The notes under the pieces are model-generated. The model was not told the origin of the DNA and searched no databases. It was given only the letters and a program-made list of their open reading frames with translations. DNA of 64,000 bases from Achromobacter insuavis (GTDB lineage Bacteria; Pseudomonadota; Gammaproteobacteria; Burkholderiales; Burkholderiaceae_B), in NCBI RefSeq assembly GCF_902859645.1, contig NZ_CADIJR010000020.1, positions 1 through 64,000 on the forward strand. The letters are read 5' to 3'. The translations under genes and the position numbers were made by a program. Below, one piece after another: positions 1 to 9,296 of the stretch (position 1 is its first letter; each line of letters begins with the position of its first letter).

Positions 1-1050
1 GAGGCGGCGCCGCCGCCGGCGCCGGCGGTGCCGGTGGCCACCGCGCTGGCGCAGCGCCAGGACGTGCCGCGCTACCTGACCGGCGTCGGCACGGTGACGT
101 CGGCGGCGACGGTCACGGTCAAGGCGCGCATCGACGGCCAGCTCGACAGCGTCGGCTTCGTCGAGGGCCAGGACGTGAAGGCCGGCCAGGTGCTGGCCAA
201 TATCGACCCGCGCGCCCTGCAGGCGCAACTGGCCCAGGCCCAGGCGCAGCGCGCCAAGGACCAGGCCACGCTGGTGAACGCGCGGCTGGACCTGCAGCGC
301 TACACCCGCCTGCAGCGCGAGGACGCCGCCACCCAGCAGACGCTGGACACGCAGCGCGCGCTGGTGGCGCAGCTGGAGGCGGCGACGCAGACCGACGACG
401 CCCAGATCAGCTACGCCAAGGTGCAGCTGGACTACACCCGCATCGTCGCGCCGATCTCCGGCCGGGTTGGGGCGCGGCTGGTGGACCCGGGCAACATCGT
501 GCACGCGGCCGACGTCAACGGCCTGGTGGTGATCAACCAGATCGATCCGATCACGGTGCTGTTCTCGCTGCCGGAAGAATCGGTGCCGGCGATCAACGCG
601 GCCATGGACAAGGGCCAGGCGTTGACCGTGGTGGCTTATGCGCGCGGCGGCAACGAGCCGCTGGAGCAGGGCCAGCTGGTGCTGCTGAACAACCAGATCG
701 ACACCACCACCGGCACGGTGCAGCTCAAGGGCCGCTTCGACAATCCGCGCCATCGCCTGTGGCCCGGGCAGTACGTCAACGCGCGGCTGGTGCTGGACCC
801 GCACGAAAGCGCCGTGACGGTGCCGGCGGCCGCGGTGCAGCGCGGCCAGTCCGATACCTTCGTGTACGTGGTGGATGGCGCCGGCGTGGCGCAGCCGCGG
901 CCGGTCAAGGTGGAGCGCATGCAGGACGGCCTGGCCGTGATCCAGCAGGGGCTGGACGCCGGCCAGCGCGTGGTGGTGGACGGCCAATACAAACTCAAGC
1001 CCGGCAGCAAGGTGCGTGAGCTGGCCGCGGCGGCGGGAGGCGGCCAGTGA
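1..1050 (+). CDS. RND efflux periplasmic adaptor (MdtA-like), 5' partial
   Basis: Membrane-fusion protein that links an inner-membrane RND pump to an outer-membrane channel. The frame is open from base 1, so the signal peptide and true start lie outside the window; 349 codons are visible. Seen in order: the first half of the lipoyl/barrel-sandwich domain (VKARIDGQLDSVGFVEGQDV), an Ala/Gln-rich helical hairpin, the second lipoyl half (DYTRIVAPISGRVGARL), a beta-barrel (ITVLFSLPEE) and a C-terminal membrane-proximal part ending in a Gly-rich tail. Its stop overlaps the pump gene start (GTGA), so the two are translationally coupled. MdtA is the closest family I recognise; the drug range cannot be read from sequence. 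Confidence 0.9.
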   Translation, partial: EAAPPPAPAVPVATALAQRQDVPRYLTGVGTVTSAATVTVKARIDGQLDSVGFVEGQDVKAGQVLANIDPRALQAQLAQAQAQRAKDQATLVNARLDLQRYTRLQREDAATQQTLDTQRALVAQLEAATQTDDAQISYAKVQLDYTRIVAPISGRVGARLVDPGNIVHAADVNGLVVINQIDPITVLFSLPEESVPAINAAMDKGQALTVVAYARGGNEPLEQGQLVLLNNQIDTTTGTVQLKGRFDNPRHRLWPGQYVNARLVLDPHESAVTVPAAAVQRGQSDTFVYVVDGAGVAQPRPVKVERMQDGLAVIQQGLDAGQRVVVDGQYKLKPGSKVRELAAAAGGGQ

Positions 1051-4000
1051 GCATCTCAGCGAATTTCATCAAGCGGCCGATCGGCACCTCGCTGCTGGCG
1101 CTGGCGATCCTGCTGGTCGGCATCGCGGCCTGGCCGCTGTTGCCGGTGGCGCCGCTGCCGCAGGTCGACTTTCCCACCATCCAGGTGCAGGCCAGCCTGC
1201 CCGGCGGCAGTCCCGAGACCATGGCGTCCAACGTGGCGCAGCCGCTGGAGCGGCAGTTCTCGCTGATCGCCGGCCTGTCGCAGATGACCTCGGTCAGCGC
1301 CATCGGCCTGACCCAGATCACGCTGCAGTTCGACCTGAACCGCAGCATCGACTCGGCGGCGGTGGACGTGCAGGCCGCGATCAACGCCGCCACCGGCCAG
1401 TTGCCGAACAACCTGCCGAATCCGCCGACCTTCCGCAAGGTCAATCCGGCCGACGCGCCGATCATGGTGATGGCGGTGCAGTCGGACACGCTGCCGCTGA
1501 TCCAGGTCAATGACTACGCCGACAACATCCTGGCGCAGCAGATCTCGCAGATCTCGGGCGTGGGGCTGGTCAACATCGGCGGCCAGCAGAAGCCGGCCGT
1601 GCGCATCCAGGTGGACCCGGGCAAGCTGGCGGCGCTGGGGCTGAGCCTGGAGGATATCCGCGGCGTCATCGCCACCACCACCGTCAACCAGCCCAAGGGC
1701 ACGATCGACGGGCCGCGCCAGAGCTTCACCACCTACACCAACGACCAGTTGCTGTCGGCGTCGCAATGGAACGACATGGTGCTGGCCTACCGCAACGGCG
1801 CGCCGATCCGGGTGCGCGACGTCGGCGTGGCGGTGGACGGGCCGGAAAACACCAAGCTGGCCGGCTGGGCCTACGCCGGGCCGGCCTCGCCGCCGGACAA
1901 CACCATCACCAACGGCCGTTCGATCGTGCTGCAGATCAGCAAGCAGCCGGGCGCCAACGTGATCGACACGGTGGACCGGATCCGCGCGGCGCTGCCGCGG
2001 CTGGAGGCCTCGATCCCGCCGTCGGTGCACGTCAACACCATCATCGACCGCACCCAGACCATCCGCGCCTCGGTGCAGGACGTGGAGTTCACGCTGACGC
2101 TGACCATCATCCTGGTGGTGCTGGTGATCTTCCTGTTCCTGCGCAACGTGGCGGCGACGCTGATTCCGTGCGTGACGGTGCCGCTGGCGCTGATGGGCAC
2201 GGCCGCCATCATGTACGTGGTCGGGTTCAGCCTGGACAACCTGTCGCTGATGGCGCTGACGATCGCGGTGGGCTTCGTGGTGGACGACGCGATCGTGATG
2301 CTGGAGAACATCTACCGCCACGTCGAGGCCGGCATGTCGCCGATGGAGGCGGCCTACAAGGGCGCGGGCGAGATCGGCTTCACCATCGTCTCGATCTCGG
2401 TGTCGCTGGTGGCCGTGTTCATCCCGCTGCTGCTGATGGGCGGCATCGTCGGCCGGCTGTTCCGCGAGTTCGCGGTGACGGTGACGCTGACCATCGTGGT
2501 ATCGGTGCTGGTGTCGCTGACGCTGACGCCGATGCTGTGCTCGCGCTACCTGAAGAACCACCACGGCGACCGCCATGGACGCCTGTACCTGCTGTTCGAG
2601 CGCGGCTTCGACGCCATGCTGCATGGCTATGAGCGCGGCCTGAAGCTGGTGTTGCGGCACCCGTTCGCCACGCTGTGCTCGTTCCTGGCGACGGTGGCGT
2701 GCACGGTGGCGCTGTTCGTGATGATCCCGAAGGGGTTCTTCCCGCAGCAGGACACCGGCTTCATCTTCGGCTTCGCCGAATCGGCTCAGGATTCGTCGTT
2801 CTCGCTGATGAACCAGCGCATGATCCAGATGGCCGACGTGATCCGGCAGGATCCGGACATCGCCAGCTTTGGCTTCAACGGCAGCCAGAGCACCTACAAC
2901 ACCGGCAACTTCTACATCGGCCTGAAGCCGAAGGACGAGGGCCGCACGGCGTCGGCCGACGAGGTCATCGCGCGGCTGCGGCCGCAGCTGGCCAAGCTGG
3001 AGGGCGTGACGCTGTTCATGCAGGCGGGCCAGGACATCAACGTCGGCGGGCGGCTATCGCGCACCCAGTACCAGTACACGCTGACGGACTCGAACCTGGA
3101 CGAACTGAACGTGTGGGCGCCGCGGCTGCTGGCCAAGTTCCGCGAGCTGCCGATGCTGACCGACCTGGCGTCCGACCAGCAGAACGCGGCGGCGACCGCC
3201 TCCATCACCATCGACCGCGCGCGGGCCTCGTCGTTCGGCATCTCGCCGGCGCTGATCGACGCCACCATCTACGACGCCATCGGCCAGCGCCAGGTGGCGC
3301 AGTACTTCACCCAGATCAACAGCTACCACGTGGTGTTGGAGGTGACGCCCAAGCTGCAGCAGGATCCGGACCTGTTCTCCAAGCTCTACCTGACCTCGCC
3401 GCTGACCGGCCAGCAGGTGCCGCTGTCGACCTTCATCAAGCTCGACACCGACAAGACCGCCTATCTGTCGATCAGCCACCAGGGCCAGTTCCCGGCGGTG
3501 ACGATCTCGTTCAACCTGGCGCCGGGCGCCTCGCTCGGGCAGGCGGTGCAGGCGATCCAGCAGGCCCAGTCGCAGATGGGCGCGCCGGCCAGCCTGACCG
3601 GGGCGTTCCAGGGCACGGCCAAGGCCTTCGGCGACTCGCTGGCGACCCAGCCGTACCTGATCGCGGCGGCGCTGATCGCGGTGTATATCGTGCTGGGGCT
3701 GCTGTACGAAAGCTACATCCATCCGCTGACGATCCTGTCGACGCTGCCGTCGGCCGGGGTGGGGGCGCTGCTGATCCTGATGGTGGGCGGCTATGACCTG
3801 AGCGTGATCGCGCTGATCGGCATCATCCTGCTGATCGGCATCGTCAAGAAGAACGGCATCATGATGATCGACTTCGCCCTGACGGCCGAGCGCGAGCACG
3901 GCATGTCGCCGGCCGAGGCGATCTACCAGGCCTGCGTGTTGCGCTTCCGGCCGATCATGATGACCACCATGTGCGCGCTGCTCAGCGGCCTGCCGCTGAT

Positions 4001-4250
4001 GCTGAGCCACGGCCAGGGCTCGGAGTTGCGCCGGCCGCTGGGCTATGCGATGGTGGGCGGCCTGATCGTGTCGCAGGCGCTGACGCTGTTCACGACGCCG
4101 GTGGTGTACCTGTACCTGGACCGGGCGCATTTCTGGTACATGCGCAAGAAGCAGGAACGCGCCGCGCGCAAGGCGGGGGCGTCCGTGCCGGCTGGCGTCG
4201 AGCCAGGCGAGGCGGGAGCGCCTGTCCAGCCCGGAGTTGAGTCAAAATAG
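1047..4250 (+). CDS. RND efflux pump inner-membrane subunit, MdtC/MdtB-like
   Basis: Proton-driven multidrug exporter of the HAE-1 RND type, 1067 aa, the usual size. It starts with GTG inside the stop of the adaptor gene. The N-terminus resembles MdtC, including VAPLPQVDFPTIQVQASLPG. The TM4 proton-relay pair is present (GFVVDDAIVMLEN), as is the conserved Lys of TM10 (GIVKKNGIMMIDFAL). Twelve TM segments in two repeats with two large periplasmic loops fit the length. Only one pump gene follows the adaptor, whereas enterobacterial mdtABC has two (mdtB and mdtC); a partner could lie upstream of the window only if the order differs. A two-component pair follows directly and may control it. Confidence 0.93.
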   Translation: MSISANFIKRPIGTSLLALAILLVGIAAWPLLPVAPLPQVDFPTIQVQASLPGGSPETMASNVAQPLERQFSLIAGLSQMTSVSAIGLTQITLQFDLNRSIDSAAVDVQAAINAATGQLPNNLPNPPTFRKVNPADAPIMVMAVQSDTLPLIQVNDYADNILAQQISQISGVGLVNIGGQQKPAVRIQVDPGKLAALGLSLEDIRGVIATTTVNQPKGTIDGPRQSFTTYTNDQLLSASQWNDMVLAYRNGAPIRVRDVGVAVDGPENTKLAGWAYAGPASPPDNTITNGRSIVLQISKQPGANVIDTVDRIRAALPRLEASIPPSVHVNTIIDRTQTIRASVQDVEFTLTLTIILVVLVIFLFLRNVAATLIPCVTVPLALMGTAAIMYVVGFSLDNLSLMALTIAVGFVVDDAIVMLENIYRHVEAGMSPMEAAYKGAGEIGFTIVSISVSLVAVFIPLLLMGGIVGRLFREFAVTVTLTIVVSVLVSLTLTPMLCSRYLKNHHGDRHGRLYLLFERGFDAMLHGYERGLKLVLRHPFATLCSFLATVACTVALFVMIPKGFFPQQDTGFIFGFAESAQDSSFSLMNQRMIQMADVIRQDPDIASFGFNGSQSTYNTGNFYIGLKPKDEGRTASADEVIARLRPQLAKLEGVTLFMQAGQDINVGGRLSRTQYQYTLTDSNLDELNVWAPRLLAKFRELPMLTDLASDQQNAAATASITIDRARASSFGISPALIDATIYDAIGQRQVAQYFTQINSYHVVLEVTPKLQQDPDLFSKLYLTSPLTGQQVPLSTFIKLDTDKTAYLSISHQGQFPAVTISFNLAPGASLGQAVQAIQQAQSQMGAPASLTGAFQGTAKAFGDSLATQPYLIAAALIAVYIVLGLLYESYIHPLTILSTLPSAGVGALLILMVGGYDLSVIALIGIILLIGIVKKNGIMMIDFALTAEREHGMSPAEAIYQACVLRFRPIMMTTMCALLSGLPLMLSHGQGSELRRPLGYAMVGGLIVSQALTLFTTPVVYLYLDRAHFWYMRKKQERAARKAGASVPAGVEPGEAGAPVQPGVESK

Positions 4251-4287
4251 GCTTCCTTGATCGTCGACGTGCCCTGGCGGGGCTGCC

Positions 4288-4974
4288 ATGAAAATCCTGA
4301 TAGTCGAAGATGAACTGAAGACGGCGGATTACCTGCGCAAGGGCCTGGGTGAGCAGGGCTGCGCGGTGGATGTCGCGCATAACGGCATCGACGGCCAACA
4401 CCTGGCGCTGGAGCACGATTACGACGTGATCGTGCTGGACGCGATGCTGCCGGGCATGGATGGCTTCGCGGTGCTGCGGTCGCTGCGCAGCGTGCGCCAG
4501 ACGCCGGTCATCATGCTGACCGCGCGCGACGGCGTCGAGGACCGCATCCGCGGCCTGCACGACGGCGCCGACGACTACCTGGTCAAGCCGTTCTCGTTTC
4601 TGGAACTGCTGGCCCGGCTGCAGGCGCTGACCCGGCGTGGCCGCGCCCAGGAGCCGGTGCAGCTGCGCATCGGCGACCTGCAGATCGACCTGATCAGCCG
4701 CAAGGCCTGGCGCGCCGGCGTCCGGCTGGACCTGACCGCCAAGGAATTCGCGCTGCTGGCGGTGCTGGCGCGGCGCCAGGGCGAGATCCTGTCCAAGACG
4801 GCGATCGCCGAACTGGTCTGGGACATGAACTTCGACAGCAACGTCAACGTGGTCGAGGTGGCGATCAAGCGGCTGCGCGGCAAGGTCGACGCGCCGTTCG
4901 ACCGCAAGCTGCTGCACACCATCCGCGGCATGGGCTACGTGCTGGAACTGCGCGACGACGAGCCGGCGGAATGA
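4288..4974 (+). CDS. OmpR-family response regulator (CusR/heavy-metal type)
   Basis: DNA-binding response regulator, 228 aa. The receiver domain begins MKILIVEDELKTADYLRKGL, a start typical of the CusR/CopR/IrlR group. The phospho-acceptor is Asp51 (VIVLDAMLPGMDG), with the conserved Thr (MLTARD) and Lys (YLVKPFSF) further on. The C-terminal winged helix ends RGMGYVLE. It lies 37 bp after the RND pump and overlaps the sensor kinase by ATGA, so pump, regulator and sensor probably form one transcription unit. The signal, whether metal, drug or envelope stress, is unknown. Confidence 0.93.
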   Translation: MKILIVEDELKTADYLRKGLGEQGCAVDVAHNGIDGQHLALEHDYDVIVLDAMLPGMDGFAVLRSLRSVRQTPVIMLTARDGVEDRIRGLHDGADDYLVKPFSFLELLARLQALTRRGRAQEPVQLRIGDLQIDLISRKAWRAGVRLDLTAKEFALLAVLARRQGEILSKTAIAELVWDMNFDSNVNVVEVAIKRLRGKVDAPFDRKLLHTIRGMGYVLELRDDEPAE

Positions 4975-6353
4975 AATCCTCGCTCAAATCCCGGCTGGTG
5001 CTGATGTTCGCGGTGGCGGCGGCGGCCACCTTCGCGCTGACCGGGGTGGCGCTGTACGGGGTGCTGGACCGCCAGCTCGACCGCATCCAGCAGGACGCCT
5101 TGCGCACCACGGCGCACGAGGTCAGCTATTCGCTCACGCGCAGCGGCGATCCCGAGCGCTGGGGCCGCTTCAAGGCCAAGCTCGATACCTTGACGCCGGC
5201 CGACGGCAGCCTGCGGTTCTGGGTGCTGTCGGATGATCCTGCCTATGAATACGGCAAGGGCCTGGTCGACGTCGACCGGCTCGAACGCCATGCCGATGGC
5301 TTCGGCACGATCACGCTGCCGGACCGCGAAAATGAACTGCTGACCATCACCGTGACCGTCGAGGCTTTCCAGCAGCGGCCGCGGGTGCGCCTGATCGTCG
5401 GCATGGACTCGGCGCCCTATGCCCATACGCTGCGCTACTTCCTGTGGGCCATGGCCGGGCTGTCGCTGACCGCCATCCTGCTGGTGGGCCTCTTGGGTTT
5501 CTGGGTGGCGCGGCTGGGCCTGCGGCCGCTCAACCGGCTGTCGGCCGAGGCCCGGGCGCTGCGTCCCAGCGCCTTGTCGCAGCGCCTGAGCATGCCGGCG
5601 CTGCCGGTCGAGCTGGAAGACCTGGCCACCTCCTTCAATGGCGCGCTGGCGCGGCTGGAGGGCGCCTACAACCAGCTCGAGGACTTCAACGCCGACGTCG
5701 CCCACGAGCTGCGCACGCCGCTCACCAACCTGATCGGCCAGACCCAGGTGGCGCTGTCGCGGCCGCGCGGCTCGGGCGAGCTGCGCGAGGTGCTGCAATC
5801 GAACCTCGAAGAGCTGGACCGGCTGCGCGCCATGGTCAACGACATGCTGTTCCTGGCCCGGGCCGACCAGGGCGAGGCCGCCACCGGCCGCATCCACGCG
5901 GTGCTGGCCGACGAGGTCGGCAAGACGGTGGAGTTCTTCGAGTTCCTGCTGGACGAGGCCGGCATGCGCGTGCGCATCCAGGGCGAACGCGACGCCGTGG
6001 CGCTGATCGACACGGCGCTGTTCCGGCGGGCGGTGACCAACCTGCTGCAGAACGCCATCCAGTATTCATCGGCCGGCGCCGAGATCACGGTGGACATCGA
6101 ACGGCGCGACGGGCTGCTGGAAGTGGCGGTGAGCAATCCCGGCCCGCCGATCGCGCCGGAGCACCTGCCGCATCTGTTCCAGCGCTTCTACCGGGTCGAT
6201 GCCGCGCGTGGCGGCGACGGCGTCGAACATAGCCATGGCCTGGGCCTGGCCATCGTCAAGGCGGTGGCGGCCATGCATGGCGGCGCGGTGTCGGCCGCCA
6301 GCGGCGGCGGCGTGACGCGGGTGGCGTTCAGCGTCGGCACCACGGCCGCGTAG
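4971..6353 (+). CDS. Sensor histidine kinase (CusS-like)
   Basis: Membrane sensor kinase, 460 aa. Two TM segments (about residues 9-30 and 155-178) flank a periplasmic domain of about 120 aa. A HAMP linker follows, then the H-box with phospho-acceptor His245 (ADVAHELRTPLTNLIGQ). The N-box (NLLQNAIQYSS) and the ATP-binding G-boxes (HGLGLAIVKAVAAMHGG) complete the catalytic domain. All core residues look intact. It is translationally coupled to the response regulator in front and is the last gene of the unit; the next gene is convergent. Confidence 0.92.
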   Translation: MKSSLKSRLVLMFAVAAAATFALTGVALYGVLDRQLDRIQQDALRTTAHEVSYSLTRSGDPERWGRFKAKLDTLTPADGSLRFWVLSDDPAYEYGKGLVDVDRLERHADGFGTITLPDRENELLTITVTVEAFQQRPRVRLIVGMDSAPYAHTLRYFLWAMAGLSLTAILLVGLLGFWVARLGLRPLNRLSAEARALRPSALSQRLSMPALPVELEDLATSFNGALARLEGAYNQLEDFNADVAHELRTPLTNLIGQTQVALSRPRGSGELREVLQSNLEELDRLRAMVNDMLFLARADQGEAATGRIHAVLADEVGKTVEFFEFLLDEAGMRVRIQGERDAVALIDTALFRRAVTNLLQNAIQYSSAGAEITVDIERRDGLLEVAVSNPGPPIAPEHLPHLFQRFYRVDAARGGDGVEHSHGLGLAIVKAVAAMHGGAVSAASGGGVTRVAFSVGTTAA

Positions 6354-6371
6354 CCCGCCGGCATGCGGCGT

Positions 6372-7289
6372 TCAGCGCGCGGCGGCGGCCGGCGCGAACA
6401 GCGCGGCCAGGTTCAACTGGCGGATCAGGTCGCCGGTGGCCATGGCCAGCCGGGTGGCGGGGCGATGGCGGGCGCTGGCCAGCACCAGGTTGTTGGTGAT
6501 CCGCGGCGACACGATGTCGCTGAGCGACAGCGCGTGTTCGGCCGCCGGCCCGCGCGCGGCCGAGCGCGGCAGGATGGCGTAGGCGTCGCCCTGGGCCGCC
6601 AGTTCCACGATGGTCTGCACCGCGTCCACCTCGGCCGCGACCTGCAGCCGCACGCCCTGGGCGCGGCAGATGCTCTCGACCAGGGTGCGGATGGCGTTGG
6701 GCAGGCTGGGCAGCACCAGCGGATAGGCGCCCAGGCCGGCCACGGCCACGCGGGCGGGCAGGGGCGGCTGGTGGTCGGCGGCGGCCACCAGCACCAGGTC
6801 TTCGCGGAACAGCGATTCGTAGCCCAGTTGCGGCGACGGCGCGGGGTCGTACAGCAGCGCCAGGTCGACCCGGCCGGCCAGCAGCCATTCGCGCATCTGC
6901 GCGCTCAGGCCTTCGGCCACCGCGATCGACGCATCGGGAAAGCGGCGCCGGAAGGCCTGCACCAGCGGCGGGGTCAGCACCCGGGCGATGCGCGGCGGCA
7001 GGCCGACCACCACCTTGCCGGTCGGCGTTTCGCGCAGGGTCTGCAGGTCCTGCTTGGCGCGGTCGGCCAGCGCCAGCAGGGCGCGCGCGTGCTCCAGGAA
7101 GCGCAGGCCGGCCTCGGTCGGCTCGGCGCCGCGGCCGTTGCGATAGAGCAGGTGCTGGCCCAGCTCCAGTTCCAGCAGGCGCACCTGGCGGCTCAACGTG
7201 GGCTGGGCCACGTCGAGCATTTCGGCGGCGCGCGAGAAGCTGCGCCGCTCGGCGACGCGCACGAAGTATTCGATCTGCTTGAGGTCCAT
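6372..7289 (-). CDS. LysR-family transcriptional regulator
   Basis: 305-aa LysR regulator. The N-terminal winged HTH is clear (MDLKQIEYFVRVAERRSFSR... then AQPTLSRQVRLLELELG), followed by the periplasmic-binding-protein-like effector domain. It resembles the Cbl/NAC-type regulators of aromatic or organic-acid catabolism. It is divergent from the amidohydrolase/Bug operon across 96 bp that hold two inverted repeats (7308-7323 and 7334-7355), so it probably controls that operon and itself. The effector is likely a substrate or intermediate of that pathway. Confidence 0.93.
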   Translation of the reverse strand: MDLKQIEYFVRVAERRSFSRAAEMLDVAQPTLSRQVRLLELELGQHLLYRNGRGAEPTEAGLRFLEHARALLALADRAKQDLQTLRETPTGKVVVGLPPRIARVLTPPLVQAFRRRFPDASIAVAEGLSAQMREWLLAGRVDLALLYDPAPSPQLGYESLFREDLVLVAAADHQPPLPARVAVAGLGAYPLVLPSLPNAIRTLVESICRAQGVRLQVAAEVDAVQTIVELAAQGDAYAILPRSAARGPAAEHALSLSDIVSPRITNNLVLASARHRPATRLAMATGDLIRQLNLAALFAPAAAAR

Positions 7290-7307
7290 GGGAAGGCGGG
7301 CGGCGCA

Positions 7308-7323
7308 ATATCCATACGGATAT
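7308..7323. promoter_or_regulatory. Inverted repeat ATATCC-N4-GGATAT, candidate LysR site
   Basis: A perfect 6-bp inverted repeat with a 4-bp spacer lies just upstream of the LysR start codon, in an A+T-rich island that contrasts with the surrounding G+C-rich coding sequence. Its place in a divergent LysR/target gap suggests the autoregulatory half of the operator. No binding data are implied. Confidence 0.45.
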
Positions 7324-7333
7324 CTAAATTTTC

Positions 7334-7355
7334 TATATCTGAAATCAAAGATATA
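7334..7355. promoter_or_regulatory. Inverted repeat TATATCT-N8-AGATATA, candidate LysR operator
   Basis: A perfect 7-bp inverted repeat with an 8-bp spacer, fitting the T-N11-A style interrupted dyad usual for LysR recognition sites. It sits 31 bp before the ATG of the amidohydrolase gene and 45 bp from the LysR start, where an activator of the divergent operon would be expected to bind. Confidence 0.55.
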
Positions 7356-7385
7356 GCATTGTTAAGCGAGGCGCAATCCGCGAGC

Positions 7386-8279
7386 ATGGCGTTTTCCCCG
7401 TTGGATCCCGCCGTGCCCGATTGCCGTCCTCCGCTTGCCACGCCCTCCCGTCCCCGCCACGCGCTGCCGGCCGGGGCCTGCGACACGCACTGCCACGTGT
7501 TCGGTCCGGCCGATGTGTTCCCCTATGCCGAGGGCCGTTCCTACACGCCGCCCGACGCGCCCTACGCCAGGATGGCGGCGCTGCATGCGCACCTGGGCGT
7601 GCAGCGCGCGGTGGTGGTGCAGGCCAACTGCCACGGCAACGACCATGCCGCGCTGCTCGACGCGCTGGCGCAGAGCCAGGGCCGCTACCGCGGCGTGGCG
7701 CTGCTGGGGGCGGACGCCACCGCCGCCAGCGTGCGGCAGCTGCATGACGGCGGCGTGCGCGGGGCGCGCTTCAACTTCGTGCCGCACCTGGGCGGCGCGC
7801 CCGATCCGGCGGTGTTCGACCATGTCATCGGCCTGATCGCGCCGCTGGGCTGGCATGTCTGCGTGCACCTGGACGGCGCCATGCTGCCCGAGCTGCTGCC
7901 GCGCCTGCGCGCGCTGCCGGTGCCGTTCGTGGTCGACCACATGGGCCGCATCAAGGCGGCTGATGGACTGGACGCGCCGGCGTTCCGCGCCTTGCTGGCG
8001 CTGGAGCGGGTGCCGCAGGCCTGGGTCAAGGTCTCCGGCATCGACCGCATCGCCTCGGGCAAGCGCCCCTTTGCCGAAGGCATCCCGTTCGTGCGCGCCC
8101 TGGTGGACGCGCTGCCCGAGCGCACGCTGTGGGGCACCGACTGGCCGCATCCGAACGTGGCGGGCGACATGCCCGACGACGGCGAACTGGCCGACGCTTT
8201 TTTCCTGGCCTGCCCGGACGCGGAAACGCGCCGGCAGGTCCTGGTGGACAACCCGGCGCGTCTCTACGGCTTCCTGTAG
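7386..8279 (+). CDS. Amidohydrolase-2 family, LigI/PDC-lactonase-like hydrolase
   Basis: 297-aa TIM-barrel metal-dependent hydrolase of the COG3618 group, which includes 2-pyrone-4,6-dicarboxylate lactonase (LigI) and related lactonases. Seen: the N-terminal HxH pair at His35/His37 (CDTHCHVFGP), VVVQANCHGND, the middle FVVDHMGR and the C-terminal catalytic Asp252 in LWGTDWPHPN. The ATG at 7386 was chosen because homology begins just after it; the frame stays open far upstream, but that stretch is antisense to the LysR gene. It is the first gene of an operon with a Bug receptor and a CMD-like protein, suggesting lactone or carboxylate catabolism. The substrate is unknown. Confidence 0.85.
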   Translation: MAFSPLDPAVPDCRPPLATPSRPRHALPAGACDTHCHVFGPADVFPYAEGRSYTPPDAPYARMAALHAHLGVQRAVVVQANCHGNDHAALLDALAQSQGRYRGVALLGADATAASVRQLHDGGVRGARFNFVPHLGGAPDPAVFDHVIGLIAPLGWHVCVHLDGAMLPELLPRLRALPVPFVVDHMGRIKAADGLDAPAFRALLALERVPQAWVKVSGIDRIASGKRPFAEGIPFVRALVDALPERTLWGTDWPHPNVAGDMPDDGELADAFFLACPDAETRRQVLVDNPARLYGFL

Positions 8280-8337
8280 CCGCGCCATCGCCCGATTTCG
8301 GGCAACAAGAAAACACGACATCCCGAGGAGACAATCC

Positions 8338-9294
8338 ATGTTCAAGAAAATCGTATTCGCCGGCCTGCTGGGCCTGGCCAGCCTCGGCCCCACGGCGCAC
8401 GCCGATGGTCCGGTGCGCCTGATCATCGCCTTCCCGCCGGGCGGCCCGGTGGACCTGGTCGGCCGGGTGCTGGCCGAACAGCTGGGCAAGGAGCTCAAGC
8501 AATCGGTCATCGTCGAGAACAAGGCCGGCGCCAACGGCAACATCGCCGCGGCCTACGTGGCCAAGGCCCCGGCCGACGGCTCGGTGCTGTTCCTGACCAG
8601 CGTCGGCGCGGTGTCCATCAGCCCGGCCCTGTACAAGGACCTGCCGTACGACCCGGTGCGCGATTTCGCGCCGGTGTCGCGCGTGGTCAACAACGCCACC
8701 GTGTTCGTGGTGAATCCGGCCAACCCGGCCACCGACGCGGCCGACTTCGTCAAGCGCTCGCAGGCGGCGTCGCAGTCCGCTGCGATCGGCTCGTCGGGCA
8801 TCGGCAGCATCCCGCACCTGACGCTGGAAATGTTCGCCGACGCCAGCAAGGCCAAGGTGCTGCACGTGCCGTACAAGGGCGCCGCGCCGGTGATCAACGA
8901 CGTGCTGGGCAACCAGGTGAACGGCTTCTTCGGCGACGTGCCGGGCCTGATCGGCCACATCCAGAGCGGCAAGCTCAAGGCGCTGGGCATCGCCGCGCCG
9001 ACCCGTCATCCGCTGCTGCCGGACGTCAAGACGCTGGCCGAGCAGGGCATTGCCGGCGTCGAATCGAACAACTGGTATGGCATCGTCGCGCCCGCCGCCA
9101 CGCCGCCGGCCACGGTCGAGAAACTGAACCAGGCCCTGCGCGCCGCGCTGGGCAACGAGGCGGTGCGCGCCAAGCTCGAGAAGTTCGGCGCCCAGGCCGC
9201 GCCCAGCTCGCCGCAGGAACTGGCGGCGCTGATCGCCGCCGACCGCGAGAAGTGGGGTTCGCTGATCCAGCGCAAGAATATCCGTCCGGAGTGA
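8338..9294 (+). CDS. Bug-family (TctC-like) periplasmic solute receptor
   Basis: 318-aa extracytoplasmic receptor of the tripartite tricarboxylate transporter family. A signal peptide (MFKKIVFAGLLGLASLGPTAHA) is followed by the family's hallmark RLIIAFPPGGPVDLVGRV and a C-terminal PAATPPATVEKLN segment. A GAGGAG Shine-Dalgarno sits 7 bp before the ATG. No tctA/tctB membrane genes are present; such orphan receptors are abundant in Bordetella and Achromobacter. The neighbours suggest the ligand is a carboxylate or amide handled by the same operon. Confidence 0.92.
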   Translation: MFKKIVFAGLLGLASLGPTAHADGPVRLIIAFPPGGPVDLVGRVLAEQLGKELKQSVIVENKAGANGNIAAAYVAKAPADGSVLFLTSVGAVSISPALYKDLPYDPVRDFAPVSRVVNNATVFVVNPANPATDAADFVKRSQAASQSAAIGSSGIGSIPHLTLEMFADASKAKVLHVPYKGAAPVINDVLGNQVNGFFGDVPGLIGHIQSGKLKALGIAAPTRHPLLPDVKTLAEQGIAGVESNNWYGIVAPAATPPATVEKLNQALRAALGNEAVRAKLEKFGAQAAPSSPQELAALIAADREKWGSLIQRKNIRPE

Positions 9295-9296
9295 GC

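Noticed and set aside
6363-7385. N-terminal extension of the LigI-like amidohydrolase to a 638-codon protein
   Set aside because: The extra part is antisense to the LysR gene and has no recognisable motif; homology begins just after the ATG at 7386.
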